Assembly (NCBI RefSeq): GCF_000826685.1 | Contig: NZ_JROO01000023.1 | Coordinates: 46,668 to 110,667, forward strand | DNA: 64,000 nucleotides | Direction of reading: 5' to 3' | From: Streptomonospora alba | GTDB lineage: Bacteria; Actinomycetota; Actinomycetes; Streptosporangiales; Streptosporangiaceae | Shown here: one piece after another, positions 1-9,424 of the stretch | Numbering within the stretch: position 1 is the stretch's first letter | How the letters are laid out: every line of letters starts with the position of its first letter | Made by a program: the position numbers and the translations under genes | Notes under the pieces: model-generated | The model's input: only the letters and a program-made list of their open reading frames with translations | What the model was told of the DNA's origin: nothing | The model's database searches: none

Positions 1-849
1 GACCGCTCCGCGGCCGCCCACCGCATCACCGACCTCAACGTCAGCACCCGGCTGCGCGGCGACATGGTGGCGGTGCACACCCGCGGCGACAACGCCCACT
101 GCCTGACCACCGACACCCAGAAGAACGCGGTCTATGCGCTGGCCCGCGAGCACGGCGTCGGCGCCGCCGAGGACTTCGGCCTGCTGCTGGCCCGCCACTT
201 CACCACCGAGCACGACTACATCGACGGCGCCGGTGTGGAGCTTGAGCAGTACGCCTGGCAGCGCATCCCCACCGCCGAGGGGCCCCACGACCACGCCTTC
301 GCCCGCAGCGGAGCCGAGACCCGCACCGCCGTCGTCACCAGGGACGGCGACCGCGAGTGGGTGGTCGCCGGGTTCGACGGGCTGACCGTGCTCAAGTCCG
401 CCGAGTCGGAGTTCCGCGACTTCCCCAAGACCCGGTTCACCACCCTGGCCGAGACCGACGACAGGCTCCTGGCCACCGACATCACGGCCCGCTGGCGCTA
501 CACCGGCGGCCGGTGGGAGGCGGGCGCCACCGACTGGGACGCGGTCTACGAGCAGGTGAAGGCGGTCATGCTGGAGACGTTCGCGACCACCCGCAGTCTC
601 GCCCTGCAGCAGACCCTGTACACCATGGGCGAGGCCGTCCTGCGCGAGCACTCCGAGATCGCCGAGGTCCGCTTCTCCATGCCCAACATCCACCACATCG
701 CGGTGGACCTGTCCCCCTTCGGCATGGACAACCCCAACGAGGTCTTCCACGCCGCCGATCGCCCCTACGGCCGCATCGAGGCCGCGGTCGAGCGCGACGA
801 CGCCGCCGGTCCAGGCCGGGCCTGGGACGCGATCCCCGGCTTCGTATAA
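1..849 (+). CDS. Urate oxidase (uricase), 5' end outside window
   Basis: Oxidises urate to 5-hydroxyisourate, the entry step of the ureide pathway. The frame is open from base 1, and the residues before the first ATG at 64 (HRITDLNVSTRLRGD) already match uricase, so the true start lies upstream. The internal TDTQKN motif carries the conserved active-site Thr. The C-terminal block MPNIHHIAVDLSPFG followed by NPNEVFHAADRPYG is diagnostic of the family and holds the Asn/His region near the oxygen site. About 282 residues are visible, so only a few dozen are missing. It converges on allantoinase, which acts two steps later. Identification is secure; only the start is missing. Confidence 0.95.
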   Translation, partial: DRSAAAHRITDLNVSTRLRGDMVAVHTRGDNAHCLTTDTQKNAVYALAREHGVGAAEDFGLLLARHFTTEHDYIDGAGVELEQYAWQRIPTAEGPHDHAFARSGAETRTAVVTRDGDREWVVAGFDGLTVLKSAESEFRDFPKTRFTTLAETDDRLLATDITARWRYTGGRWEAGATDWDAVYEQVKAVMLETFATTRSLALQQTLYTMGEAVLREHSEIAEVRFSMPNIHHIAVDLSPFGMDNPNEVFHAADRPYGRIEAAVERDDAAGPGRAWDAIPGFV

Positions 850-852
850 GAG

Positions 853-882
853 GAGGCGCGGGCGCCGCGGGCCGCGCGCCTC
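853..882. terminator. Hairpin between convergent uricase and allantoinase genes
   Basis: GAGGCGCG at 853-860 pairs perfectly with CGCGCCTC at 875-882 around a G+C-rich loop. The hairpin begins 3 bases after the uricase stop and overlaps the allantoinase stop codon, so it could end transcription in both directions. There is no T tract, as is usual in actinobacteria. Confidence 0.5.
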
Positions 883-2287
883 ACCCCCGTGTCAGCAGGC
901 GGCCGCGCGGGGGCCGCCGTCCGTCCGGGTCGATCGGGTCTCCGCGCAGCCAGGCGGAGCGGACCCGCCCGACGAGGTCGCGGCCGTCGTAGGGGGTCAG
1001 CGGGTGCCGGTGGTGCAGCGACGCGGCGTCGACGCGGACCGGGTCCTCGGGGGCGACGACGGCGAAGTCCGCGTCGCGGCCCGGTTCCAGGACGCCTTTC
1101 GTGCTGAGCCCGGCGATCTCGGCGGGGGCGCGTGACATCCAGGCGGCGACGTCGGCGAGGCGGTGGCCGCGCGCGGCCGCCGCCGTCCACACGGCCGAGA
1201 AGCCCACCTGCAATCCGGAGATCCCGCCCCACGCTGTCGCGAAGTCGCCGGTGGCGGTGTTCTTGAGTGCGGGTGGACTGGGCGAGTGGTCGCTGACGAC
1301 GCAGTCGATCACGCCCTCGGCCAGGCCCTGCCACAGGGCGTCGCGCTCGGCGGCGCCGCGGATGGGCGGGCAGCACTTGTACTGAGTGGCGCCGGGCGGG
1401 ACGTCCTCGGCGGCCAGGGTCAGGTAGTGCGGGCAGGTCTCGGCGGTCACGGGCACGCCCTCGGCGCGGGCCCGTGCGATCTCCGGCAGCGCCGCCGACG
1501 ACGACAGGTGCAGGATGTGCGTACGGGCTCCGGTCGCCCGCGCGGCCTCGACGACCGCGCGCACCGCCGCGGCCTCGGCCTGCTCGGGACGCGACGCGGC
1601 GAAGGCCGCGTAGTCGCGCCCGTGGGCCGCCGGCGCCGCCGCGAGCACCGCGGGATCCTCGGCGTGCACGATCAGCAGCCCGCCGAACGCCCCGATCGCC
1701 TCCGCGGCGGTGCGCAGCTCGGCCGGGCCCAGGTGGCCGAACTCCTCGACACCCGACGGCGCGAGGAACGCCTTGAATCCGCAGACGCCCGCCTCGTGCA
1801 GCCGGCGCAGCTCCCCCGCGGTCTCGGGGCTGCTGTTCTCGGGAACCGCGCCGCCCCAGAACGCGACGTCGACGGCGACCGCCCCGTCGGCCGCCGCGCG
1901 CTTCTCCTCCAGCGCGTCGAGCGTCGTGGTGGGCGGGACGCTGTTGAGCGGCATGTCGACCAGCGTGGTGACGCCGCCGGCCGCGGCGGCGCGGGTGGCG
2001 GTGGCGAAGCCCTCCCACTCGGTGCGCCCCGGCTCGTTGATGTGCACGTGGCTGTCCACGAGGCCGGGCAGCAGCACCTCGTCGCCTGCGGTCTCGACCG
2101 TGCGGGCGGCCCGGGCACTGTGCCCGTACTCGCCGACCCAGGCGATGCGCCCGTCGCGCACGCCCACCGAGACCGCCCGCTCCCCCTCGGGGGTGACGGC
2201 GCGCAGCGCCCGCACGATCAGATCGCAGTCGTCTCCGCCGCCGGCGGGGGCGCCCTCCCCCCGGTACTCGCCGCCTCCGATGCTCAT
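881..2287 (-). CDS. allB: Allantoinase (AllB-type cyclic amidohydrolase)
   Basis: Hydrolyses allantoin to allantoate in purine catabolism (cytoplasmic, dinuclear metal enzyme). The 468 residues are the usual family length. The metal motif DSHVHINEPGRTEWEGF occurs near residue 68, and CGFKAFL near residue 160 carries the Lys that is carbamylated in this family. Further support comes from TAETCPHYL near residue 285 and VVSDHSP near residue 325, whose Asp is the last metal ligand. The ATG at 2287 is 9 bases after the stop of the upstream DUF6986 gene, so the two form one leftward operon reading away from the IclR regulator. No allantoicase or ureidoglycolate lyase gene is visible in the window. 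Confidence 0.93.
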   Translation of the reverse strand: MSIGGGEYRGEGAPAGGGDDCDLIVRALRAVTPEGERAVSVGVRDGRIAWVGEYGHSARAARTVETAGDEVLLPGLVDSHVHINEPGRTEWEGFATATRAAAAGGVTTLVDMPLNSVPPTTTLDALEEKRAAADGAVAVDVAFWGGAVPENSSPETAGELRRLHEAGVCGFKAFLAPSGVEEFGHLGPAELRTAAEAIGAFGGLLIVHAEDPAVLAAAPAAHGRDYAAFAASRPEQAEAAAVRAVVEAARATGARTHILHLSSSAALPEIARARAEGVPVTAETCPHYLTLAAEDVPPGATQYKCCPPIRGAAERDALWQGLAEGVIDCVVSDHSPSPPALKNTATGDFATAWGGISGLQVGFSAVWTAAAARGHRLADVAAWMSRAPAEIAGLSTKGVLEPGRDADFAVVAPEDPVRVDAASLHHRHPLTPYDGRDLVGRVRSAWLRGDPIDPDGRRPPRGRLLTRG

Positions 2288-2296
2288 GGAGACCCC

Positions 2297-3634
2297 CTAC
2301 CCCACGCGGCGGGCCGCCAGCGCGGCCAGGTCGCCGGCGGTCGCGCCGCAGGCCGCGGTCACCTCGGACTCGTCGAGGGCGCCGCACTGCAGGCCGCGGG
2401 TCAGCACGGAGGCGAGCGCTTGTGCGGTGGCGGGCTCGTCGAGGACGGCGCCGCCGGCCGAGCCGAGGTAGTCGGCCAGCCGGGCGGCCGCGGGGGCCAA
2501 GGCGCGGCGGTAGAAGACGTAGGTGGCCAGGTAGCGGGTGGGCAGCTGGTGCGGGTGCATGTCCCACCCCTGGTAGAAGGCCCGCTCCAGAGAGCGCCCT
2601 ACCAGCCGCGCGTGCAGCCGCCAGGCCGCGTGCACCTGCTCGGCCGGGCCCACCGGCAGCACGTTGGTGGAGCCGTCCGACAGCCACACGCCCGTTCCCG
2701 CTGCGGCCACCTGCATGACGGCCTTGGCGTAGTCGGCGGCGGGGTGGTCCATCGCCTGGTGGGCGGCCGTCACTCCGCAGGCGGCGGTGTAGTCGTAGGT
2801 GCCGAAGTGCAGGGCGCTGACGCGGCCCTCGCCCGCGCGCACCATGGGCGCCAGCTCGGCGGTGCCGCCGGGGCCCATGACGCACTGCGGGGTCTCCACC
2901 TGCAGCTCGAACCGCAGCCGCCCCTCGTCGAGGCCGAGCATGCCCTCGATCCGGGCGCAGGCCGCGGCAGCCGCCGCCACCTGCTCCACCGAGGTGATCT
3001 TGGGCAGAGTGATGCGCACGCCCTCCGGCAGGTCCCCGGCCGCGTCCCGCAGCGCGCTCAGGAACAGCGCGAGGCTCCGTGCGCCGCGGTGCCGCTCCGC
3101 GGCCTCCATCCCCTTCATCCGGATTCCGATCCAGGGCGGGGCAGCACCGTCGCGGACGTCGGCGCCCAGCGCGGTGGCGGCGGCGGCGACGTGGGCGTCC
3201 TCCTCGGCGCCGGGCCGAGCACCGTAGCCGTCCTCGGCGTCGACGCGCAGGTCCTCGACGGGTTCGCGCTCCAGTTTGGCCAGCACGCGGGGCAGCGCCG
3301 CGGCGACGTCCCCCTCCTCCAGGCCGGTCGCCGATGCCAGCTCCGCCGCAGAGGGGGCGTACTCGCGCAGCGCGGCGGCGGCCCGCGCACCCCAGTCGGC
3401 GGCCGCTCCGCGCCCGATCCGGTCGGCGGGCACGTAGACGGTGTGCACCGGCTGCCGCCCGCCGCCGGTGCCGGGGTAGTCCCGCAGCAGCCGCGCGTCG
3501 GCGCCGGCAAGGCGGGCGTCGAGCTCGGCGTTCAGCTCCTCCAGCGACCGCTCCAGGAGCGGTCCCGGGGCGCCGGAACCGGCTTCCGGGCCGTTTCGCG
3601 CGCTCCCGGCGCCCTCGTCTCCGACTGCATCCAC
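2297..3634 (-). CDS. DUF6986-type protein, HpcH/HpaI-CitE aldolase superfamily
   Basis: The exact reaction is unknown to me. The sequence has the hallmarks of the CitE/HpcH TIM-barrel family: LPKITSVEQV, then RFELQVETPQCVMGP with the acidic metal ligand, then ALHFGTYDYTAACGV with the Asp ligand. These enzymes cleave or form C-C bonds with acyl-CoA or oxo-acid substrates. The open frame runs back to 3835, but that would overlap the divergent regulator's promoter. The GTG at 3634 is the only ATG/GTG start between the predicted promoter and the conserved region (QPVHTVYVPADRIG), giving 445 residues. Its ribosome site is weak. It is first gene of the operon with allantoinase, so a role in glyoxylate or ureide carbon handling is likely but inferred. 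Confidence 0.8.
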   Translation of the reverse strand: MDAVGDEGAGSARNGPEAGSGAPGPLLERSLEELNAELDARLAGADARLLRDYPGTGGGRQPVHTVYVPADRIGRGAAADWGARAAAALREYAPSAAELASATGLEEGDVAAALPRVLAKLEREPVEDLRVDAEDGYGARPGAEEDAHVAAAATALGADVRDGAAPPWIGIRMKGMEAAERHRGARSLALFLSALRDAAGDLPEGVRITLPKITSVEQVAAAAAACARIEGMLGLDEGRLRFELQVETPQCVMGPGGTAELAPMVRAGEGRVSALHFGTYDYTAACGVTAAHQAMDHPAADYAKAVMQVAAAGTGVWLSDGSTNVLPVGPAEQVHAAWRLHARLVGRSLERAFYQGWDMHPHQLPTRYLATYVFYRRALAPAAARLADYLGSAGGAVLDEPATAQALASVLTRGLQCGALDESEVTAACGATAGDLAALAARRVG

Positions 3635-3745
3635 TTCTCGGCCACCGCCTCGTCTCCAGCGGGTACGGTCACGACCGACCTCGGTTCCGCATACTCCCGC
3701 GGTCCCGGGGCGGGCATCAGCATGGCCTCGCGTCCCGCATCCGAC

Positions 3746-3760
3746 TTCTGTATAGCGGAC
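3746..3760. promoter_or_regulatory. Candidate IclR-type operator in divergent promoter region
   Basis: TTCTGTATAGCGGAC fits the degenerate palindrome TTCYGYnnnGYGGAM that recurs twice upstream of malate synthase. It lies in the AT-rich part of the 3635-3852 intergenic stretch. On the minus strand it overlaps a -10-like TATACA (3754-3749) for the DUF6986-allantoinase operon. On the plus strand it sits at the -35 position 18 bp before TACAAT (3770-3775), a candidate -10 for the regulator. One bound repressor could therefore cover both promoters. Binding is inferred from sequence only. Confidence 0.55.
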
Positions 3761-3852
3761 ATTAACTTTTACAATTCGAAAACGACAAGAGTCGGCGGGC
3801 GCCGGCGCACCCGGCGCCGCGATCGCCGGGCACAAGGATGGGAGCAGCTGAC

Positions 3853-4647
3853 GTGGCTACCTCGCAGGCGGCGGCCGACGCCGACCCCGGACCCCGCACG
3901 CGCTCGGGCGGCGTGCAATCGCTGGACCGCGCGTTCTCCCTGCTGGAGATCATGGCCGAGGCCGGCGGCGAGGTCTCGCTGAGCCAGCTCGCCGACTCCT
4001 CGGGACTTCCGCTGCCCACCATCCACCGCATCATCCGCACCCTGCTGGCCAACGGCTACGTCCGCCAGCTGCCGTCGCGGCGATACGCTCTGGGCCCGCG
4101 GCTGATCGGCCTGGGCGACAGCGCCTCGCGGATGCTGGGCACCTGGGCGCGGCCCCACCTGAGCCACCTCGTCGACGAACTTGGCGAGACCGCCAACCTG
4201 GCGATGCTCGACGGTGACAAGGTGGTCTACGTCGCGCAGGTGCCCTCCCAGCACGCGATGCGGATGTTCACCGAGGTCGGCCGGCGGGTGCTGGCGCACT
4301 CGGCGGGGGTGGGCAAGGCGCTGCTGGCCCAGCTGCCGGAGAAGGAGGCGCTGGCGGCACTGCGCAGAACCGGCATGCCCGCCGCCACCGACCGCACCAT
4401 CACCGGAACCGAGACGTTCCTGGCCGAGATGAACCGCATCCGCGAGCGGGGCTATGCCATCGACGACGGCGAGCAGGAGGTCGGTGTGCGCTGCCTGGCG
4501 GTGCCGGTCCTGGGCGGCCCGGCGATGATGGCGGTGTCGATCTCAGGCCCGGAGGCCCGGGTGAGCTGGGACTTCGTCGCCCGCGCCGCCCCGATCGTGC
4601 GCCGGACGGCTCTGCAGTTGGCCGGGGACCTGGAGCACCGCGACTAG
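3853..4647 (+). CDS. IclR-family regulator, probable AllR (ureide/glyoxylate repressor)
   Basis: DNA-binding regulator with an N-terminal winged helix (residues about 20-75: GGVQSLDRAFSLLEIM, LSQLADSSGLPLPTIHRIIRTL) and a C-terminal IclR effector domain (TANLAMLDGDKVVYVAQVPS, HSAGVGKALLAQLP, DDGEQEVGVRCLAVPV). GTG at 3853 is preferred over ATG 3838 because GGGAG lies 8 bases upstream of it, whereas the ATG has no usable ribosome site. It is divergent from the DUF6986-allantoinase operon. In E. coli and Streptomyces, AllR of this family represses allantoin and glyoxylate genes and responds to ureide-pathway metabolites. Orthology here rests on family plus location. Confidence 0.85.
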   Translation: MATSQAAADADPGPRTRSGGVQSLDRAFSLLEIMAEAGGEVSLSQLADSSGLPLPTIHRIIRTLLANGYVRQLPSRRYALGPRLIGLGDSASRMLGTWARPHLSHLVDELGETANLAMLDGDKVVYVAQVPSQHAMRMFTEVGRRVLAHSAGVGKALLAQLPEKEALAALRRTGMPAATDRTITGTETFLAEMNRIRERGYAIDDGEQEVGVRCLAVPVLGGPAMMAVSISGPEARVSWDFVARAAPIVRRTALQLAGDLEHRD

Positions 4648-4676
4648 CGGGCCGCCGAACGGGACCCGCCCAGCAG

Positions 4677-4709
4677 GAGCCGGGCCCGGGCCGCGCCCGG
4701 CCCGGGCTC
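4677..4709. terminator. G+C-rich hairpin between iclR and era
   Basis: An imperfect inverted repeat (about 13 of 15 positions pair) lies between the convergent regulator and era genes and reaches the era stop codon. It is a plausible bidirectional terminator without a T tract. Confidence 0.4.
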
Positions 4710-5676
4710 AGGTCTGCTGGTCGAACCCGAGCCGGCGCAGCTGCTTGGGGTCGCGCTGCCAATCCTTGGCGACCCGAACCCGCAGGTCCAGGTAGACCTT
4801 GGTGCCCAGCAGCGCCTCGATGTGGCGGCGTGCGACCGATCCCACCTCGCGCAGCCGCGCTCCCTTGGCCCCGATCACGATCGCCTTCTGGCTGGGCCGC
4901 TCGACGTAGAGCGAGGCGTAGATGTCGAGCATCTCGCGGCCGGGGCGGGTGTCCTCGCGCGGCAGCATCTCCTCGACCGTGACCGCGATCGAGTGCGGCA
5001 GCTCGTCGCGGACCCCCTCCAGGGAGGCCTCGCGGATGAGCTCGGCCACCATCATCTCTTCGGGCTCGTCGGTGAGGTCTTCGACGGGGTAGAGCGGGGG
5101 CCCCTCCAGCAGGTGCCCGCAGAGGACGCCGGTGGCGGTGTCGACCTGGAACCCGGACTCGGCCGAGACGGGCACGACGTCGGCCCACTCCCCCAGCTGC
5201 TCCACCGCGACGAGCTGCTTGGCCACGCCGGCCCTGTCGGTGCGGTCGGTCTTGGTCACGAACGCGACCACCGGGGTATCGCGCTGCGCGGCCAGCTCGC
5301 GGGCGATGTAGGTGTCGCCGCGCCCGATCGGCTCGTCGGCGGGGACGCAGAAGCCGATCACGTCGACCTCGACCAGGGTCGAGCGCACCAGGCTGTCCAG
5401 CCGCTCCCCCAGCAGGGTGCGCGGCTTGTGCAGCCCGGGGGTGTCCACGATGATCAACTGCGAGTCTTCGCGGTGCACGATCCCGCGTACGGTGCGCCGG
5501 GTGGTCTGGGGCTGGGTGCTGGTGATGGCCACCTTCTGGCCGACCAGCGCGTTCATCAAGGTCGACTTGCCCACGTTGGGGCGGCCGACGAAGCAGGCGA
5601 AGCCGCTGCGGAAGCCCTCCGGGTAAGAGGGCATCGCCAGCGGGGTCCGCAGCTTCTCCAGGTCGAGGTCGTCCAT
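4708..5676 (-). CDS. era: GTPase Era
   Basis: Ribosome-assembly GTPase that binds 16S rRNA during 30S maturation. GTPase motifs are all present: G1 GRPNVGKS near residue 31, the G2 region TTRRT, G3 DTPGL near residue 78 and G4 TKTD near residue 141. The C-terminal KH domain contains QKAIVIGAKGARLREVGSVARRHIE. I used the ATG at 5676, which gives 322 residues with a short extension. A GTG at 5712 in the same frame is possible, and neither has a strong ribosome site. Last gene of the leftward HIT-PhoH-YbeY-CorC-deaminase-like-Era operon, a conserved actinobacterial order. Confidence 0.95.
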   Translation of the reverse strand: MDDLDLEKLRTPLAMPSYPEGFRSGFACFVGRPNVGKSTLMNALVGQKVAITSTQPQTTRRTVRGIVHREDSQLIIVDTPGLHKPRTLLGERLDSLVRSTLVEVDVIGFCVPADEPIGRGDTYIARELAAQRDTPVVAFVTKTDRTDRAGVAKQLVAVEQLGEWADVVPVSAESGFQVDTATGVLCGHLLEGPPLYPVEDLTDEPEEMMVAELIREASLEGVRDELPHSIAVTVEEMLPREDTRPGREMLDIYASLYVERPSQKAIVIGAKGARLREVGSVARRHIEALLGTKVYLDLRVRVAKDWQRDPKQLRRLGFDQQT

Positions 5677-5738
5677 CTCTCCAGTCTCGTCTGCTCCCGC
5701 GGCGGACGCCACCGCCGCGGTATCGGGCGCTCGCGCGC

Positions 5739-6092
5739 TCAGGCGTGCAGGGCTGCGGTGGGGGTGCCGTCCGGGCCGGCCAGCACCACCAGCGGTGTCT
5801 TCATGTCGGCCGCCACCGCCCGGTCGGCCTCGGCGGCCTCCGAGGCTGCGGTGACCACAGCCGCGGCCTCCAAGGCCCCGGCCTCGCTGGAGACCGCAGC
5901 GGCGACGGCGGCCTGCAGCGCCGTCAGCTTCAGCGACGGCAGCTCCACCGTCGCGGCCGTGTAGGTGCGGCCGGTCTCATCACGTACTGCCGCGCCCTCG
6001 GCGGCCTGGGTACGGGCGCGCGTGGCGCGCGCCAGGGTGATCAGCTTCTCGTCCTCGGGGTCGAGCTGGTCAGGCGTGGAGCTCTCGGTCAC
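5739..6092 (-). CDS. Cytidine deaminase-like small protein without metal ligands
   Basis: A 117-residue protein of the type often annotated as cytidine deaminase between the CorC-like gene and era in actinobacteria. The stretch EGAAVRDETGRTYTAATVELPSLKLTALQAAVAAAVSSEA recalls the start of the deaminase fold. However, it has no cysteine, and its only histidine is the penultimate residue, so the H/C-A-E and P-C-x-x-C zinc motifs are absent. It cannot work as a zinc deaminase. A structural or ribosome-assembly role is possible given the neighbours, but that is inference. Confidence 0.7.
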   Translation of the reverse strand: MTESSTPDQLDPEDEKLITLARATRARTQAAEGAAVRDETGRTYTAATVELPSLKLTALQAAVAAAVSSEAGALEAAAVVTAASEAAEADRAVAADMKTPLVVLAGPDGTPTAALHA

Positions 6093-6200
6093 TCTCGCCC
6101 TCCTCCCATCGGGGTCGTCTCTCGGCGCGGCCGCGGCCGCGCCCGGGCGCGTGGCGGGCCTGGAGGCCGCGCTCGGCGGCCTCAGCGCGGTCGCGCGAAC

Positions 6201-7586
6201 TCACTCTTCGCCCGCCTCGGCCGGTTCCAGCGCCTCGACCAGGACCGTGGCGGTCTGGTTGCGGCGGCCCACCGTGTCCTCGGCGGTCAGCCGCAACCCA
6301 GCGTATTCGGCCTGGGAGCCGGTGATGGGCACGCGCCCCAACGCATAGGCGAGCAGCCCGCCGACCGTCTCCACGTCGGCGACGTCCAGCTCGGTGCCGA
6401 ACAGCTCCGCCAGCTCGCCCAGAGGCAGGCGGGCGGTGACGCGTGCGCGGCGCTCGTCCAGGCGCTCGATGGGCGGAACCTCGTCGTCGTACTCGTCGGT
6501 GATCTCGCCGACGATCTCCTCGACGATGTCCTCGATGGTGACCAGCCCGGCCGTCCCGCCGTACTCGTCGATCACCACCGCCACGTGGATGCGCCGCTGC
6601 TGCATGTCGCGCAGCAGCTCGTCGATGGGCTTGGAGTCGGGCACGTAGGAGGCGGCGCGCATCACGTCGCCTACCGTCTGGCCCTTCTGCGCGCCGCGCT
6701 CCGGCGCCCCGCCTCCGTTCGTCCACTCCTGGTGCGCCCGGGCGACGACGTCCTTGAGGTAGACGATGCCGATGACGTCGTCCTCGTCCTCACCCAGGAC
6801 CGGGATGCGGGAGAATCCGCTGCGCAGCGCCAGGGAGAGCCCGTCGTCCAGGGAGGCGTCGCGCTCGACGAAGACGATGTCGGTGCGCGGCACCATGACC
6901 TCGCGCACCGAGGTGTCGTCGAGCTTGAACACCGAGTGGATCATCTCCCGCTCCTCCGCGTCGATCACGTGGCCGCGTTCGGCGAGATCGACCAGGCGCC
7001 GCAGCTCGCTCTCGCTGGTGAAAGGGCCGCTGCGGTCACCGAGGTTGCGCGGGGTGAGTGAGCGGCCCAGCCGGACCAGGACGCGCGAAACGGGTCCCAT
7101 GAGCCACGCCAGCGGCACCACCGCGTTGACTCCGGCCGCGGCCACCGAAGGCGCGAACTGGCGACCCAGGATGCGCGGCGTGACGCCGACGAACACGTAG
7201 TCGACGACGATCATCACGCCGACGGAGCAGGCGATGGCGGCCCAGCCGGTGCCCAGCCAGCCGATGAAGCCCACCGCCAGCGACACGGTCGCCAGCACCT
7301 CGCAGGCCACGCGCAGCAGCAGCACCGTGTTGAGGTGCTCGGCCGGCTCGGCCAGGACCCGGCGCAGGCGCCGGACCGCCGGGCTGTCGTCGCCCGCCTC
7401 GGTCTCCATGCCTCCGCTGCGGGTGACCGCCACCTCGGCGCTCACGAAGAACGCCGCGGCCAGCACGAACACGGCCGCGAGGGGGAACGCGTAGGCAGGA
7501 TCGAAGGGCGCGCCGGCCGCAGCCGCCGCCAGATGTCCCCCGTCTGCCACCGCCGTCGGCGCCGGGCTCGAAGAGCCGGCGCTCAT
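6201..7586 (-). CDS. CNNM/CBS-domain membrane protein (HlyC/CorC family)
   Basis: Membrane protein linked in this family to Mg2+/Co2+ homeostasis. The 461 residues begin with a CNNM (DUF21) domain with hydrophobic segments at about 28-50, 95-120 and 120-160. Next comes the characteristic LRRLVDLAERGHVIDAEEREMI acidic helix, then two CBS modules (VREVMVPRTDIVFV and VGDVMRAASYVPDS) and a C-terminal CorC_HlyC transporter-associated domain (IERLDERRARVTARLP). Its ATG overlaps the ybeY stop by 4 bases (ATGA), showing translational coupling. The substrate cannot be read from sequence. Confidence 0.9.
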   Translation of the reverse strand: MSAGSSSPAPTAVADGGHLAAAAAGAPFDPAYAFPLAAVFVLAAAFFVSAEVAVTRSGGMETEAGDDSPAVRRLRRVLAEPAEHLNTVLLLRVACEVLATVSLAVGFIGWLGTGWAAIACSVGVMIVVDYVFVGVTPRILGRQFAPSVAAAGVNAVVPLAWLMGPVSRVLVRLGRSLTPRNLGDRSGPFTSESELRRLVDLAERGHVIDAEEREMIHSVFKLDDTSVREVMVPRTDIVFVERDASLDDGLSLALRSGFSRIPVLGEDEDDVIGIVYLKDVVARAHQEWTNGGGAPERGAQKGQTVGDVMRAASYVPDSKPIDELLRDMQQRRIHVAVVIDEYGGTAGLVTIEDIVEEIVGEITDEYDDEVPPIERLDERRARVTARLPLGELAELFGTELDVADVETVGGLLAYALGRVPITGSQAEYAGLRLTAEDTVGRRNQTATVLVEALEPAEAGEE

Positions 7587-8083
7587 CGGGCGGTGTCTTC
7601 TCTCTCGTGCGGACGGCCGCCGGCCGCACCCTCATCGGCCCGCCAGCCCGAGAGCAGTTCGCCCTGCAGGCCGAACATCTCCTTGTGCTCGTCGGGCTCG
7701 GCGTGGTCGTAGCCCAGCAGGTGCAGGATGCCGTGCGTGCACAGCATGTCGGTCTCCTCCTGGGCGCTGTGGCCGGCCTTCTCGGCCTGGCGCGCCGCGA
7801 CCTGCGGGCAGATGATCACGTCGCCCAGCACGCCCGGTTCGGAAGGGCGGTCCTCCTGGCCTCCGGGACGCAGTTCGTCCATCGGGAACGAGAGCACGTC
7901 GGTGGGGCCGGGTTCGTCCATCCACCGCACGTGCAGCTCGGTCATCGGCTCCTCGTCGACGAGGACGATGGACAGTTCGGCCAGCGGGTGGATCCGCATG
8001 GCGTCCAGGACGTAGCGGGCCAGTCGGGACAGTCGTTCCTCATCGGCGGGAACGCCCGACTCGTTGGCGACGTCAATACTCAT
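7583..8083 (-). CDS. ybeY: Endoribonuclease YbeY
   Basis: Zinc-dependent RNase involved in 16S rRNA 3'-end maturation and ribosome quality control. The signature HGILHLLGYDHAEPDEH near residue 125 supplies the three His ligands (H-x3-H-x5-H). Upstream EPMTELHVRWMDEPGPTDVLSFPMDE is the conserved YbeY core. The 166-residue length is normal. It lies in the PhoH-YbeY order seen in most bacteria, about 110 bases after phoH. Confidence 0.95.
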   Translation of the reverse strand: MSIDVANESGVPADEERLSRLARYVLDAMRIHPLAELSIVLVDEEPMTELHVRWMDEPGPTDVLSFPMDELRPGGQEDRPSEPGVLGDVIICPQVAARQAEKAGHSAQEETDMLCTHGILHLLGYDHAEPDEHKEMFGLQGELLSGWRADEGAAGGRPHEREDTAR

Positions 8084-8191
8084 TGCTCAGCGCGCCTTCG
8101 TCTCGTGCTCGGTGTCGGGGGCGGCGGCACGCCGGCGCCGACCGCACCGCGCCGTGCGCGAAGGGCGGTCGGGCCGCGGCCGCGTCATCCT

Positions 8192-9241
<1,050 letters not shown>

Positions 9242-9424
9242 GATGTGGCCTTGCGGCCGTCTCGCCCCTGCCTCTCGCGGTCCGAAGGTCGGGTTCGCCT
9301 GTCGCGCGGCCCCGCTCGGGAGGACGTGATCACCGTGGCCGCAGTGATCGAAGCGAACTCTGTCGTGCGTTTTCAGTCTACCAACGGCGCTGCGCCGCTC
9401 TCCTGCATTATCCGGGGGCACCGC

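Noticed and set aside
765..2885. Very long Arg/Pro/Gly-rich frames antisense to or overlapping real genes (for example 765-2885, 1163-3982, 14870-17062, 61384-63813)
   Set aside because: These arise because stop codons are rare at this G+C content. They lack domains and coincide with genes having strong family motifs in another frame.
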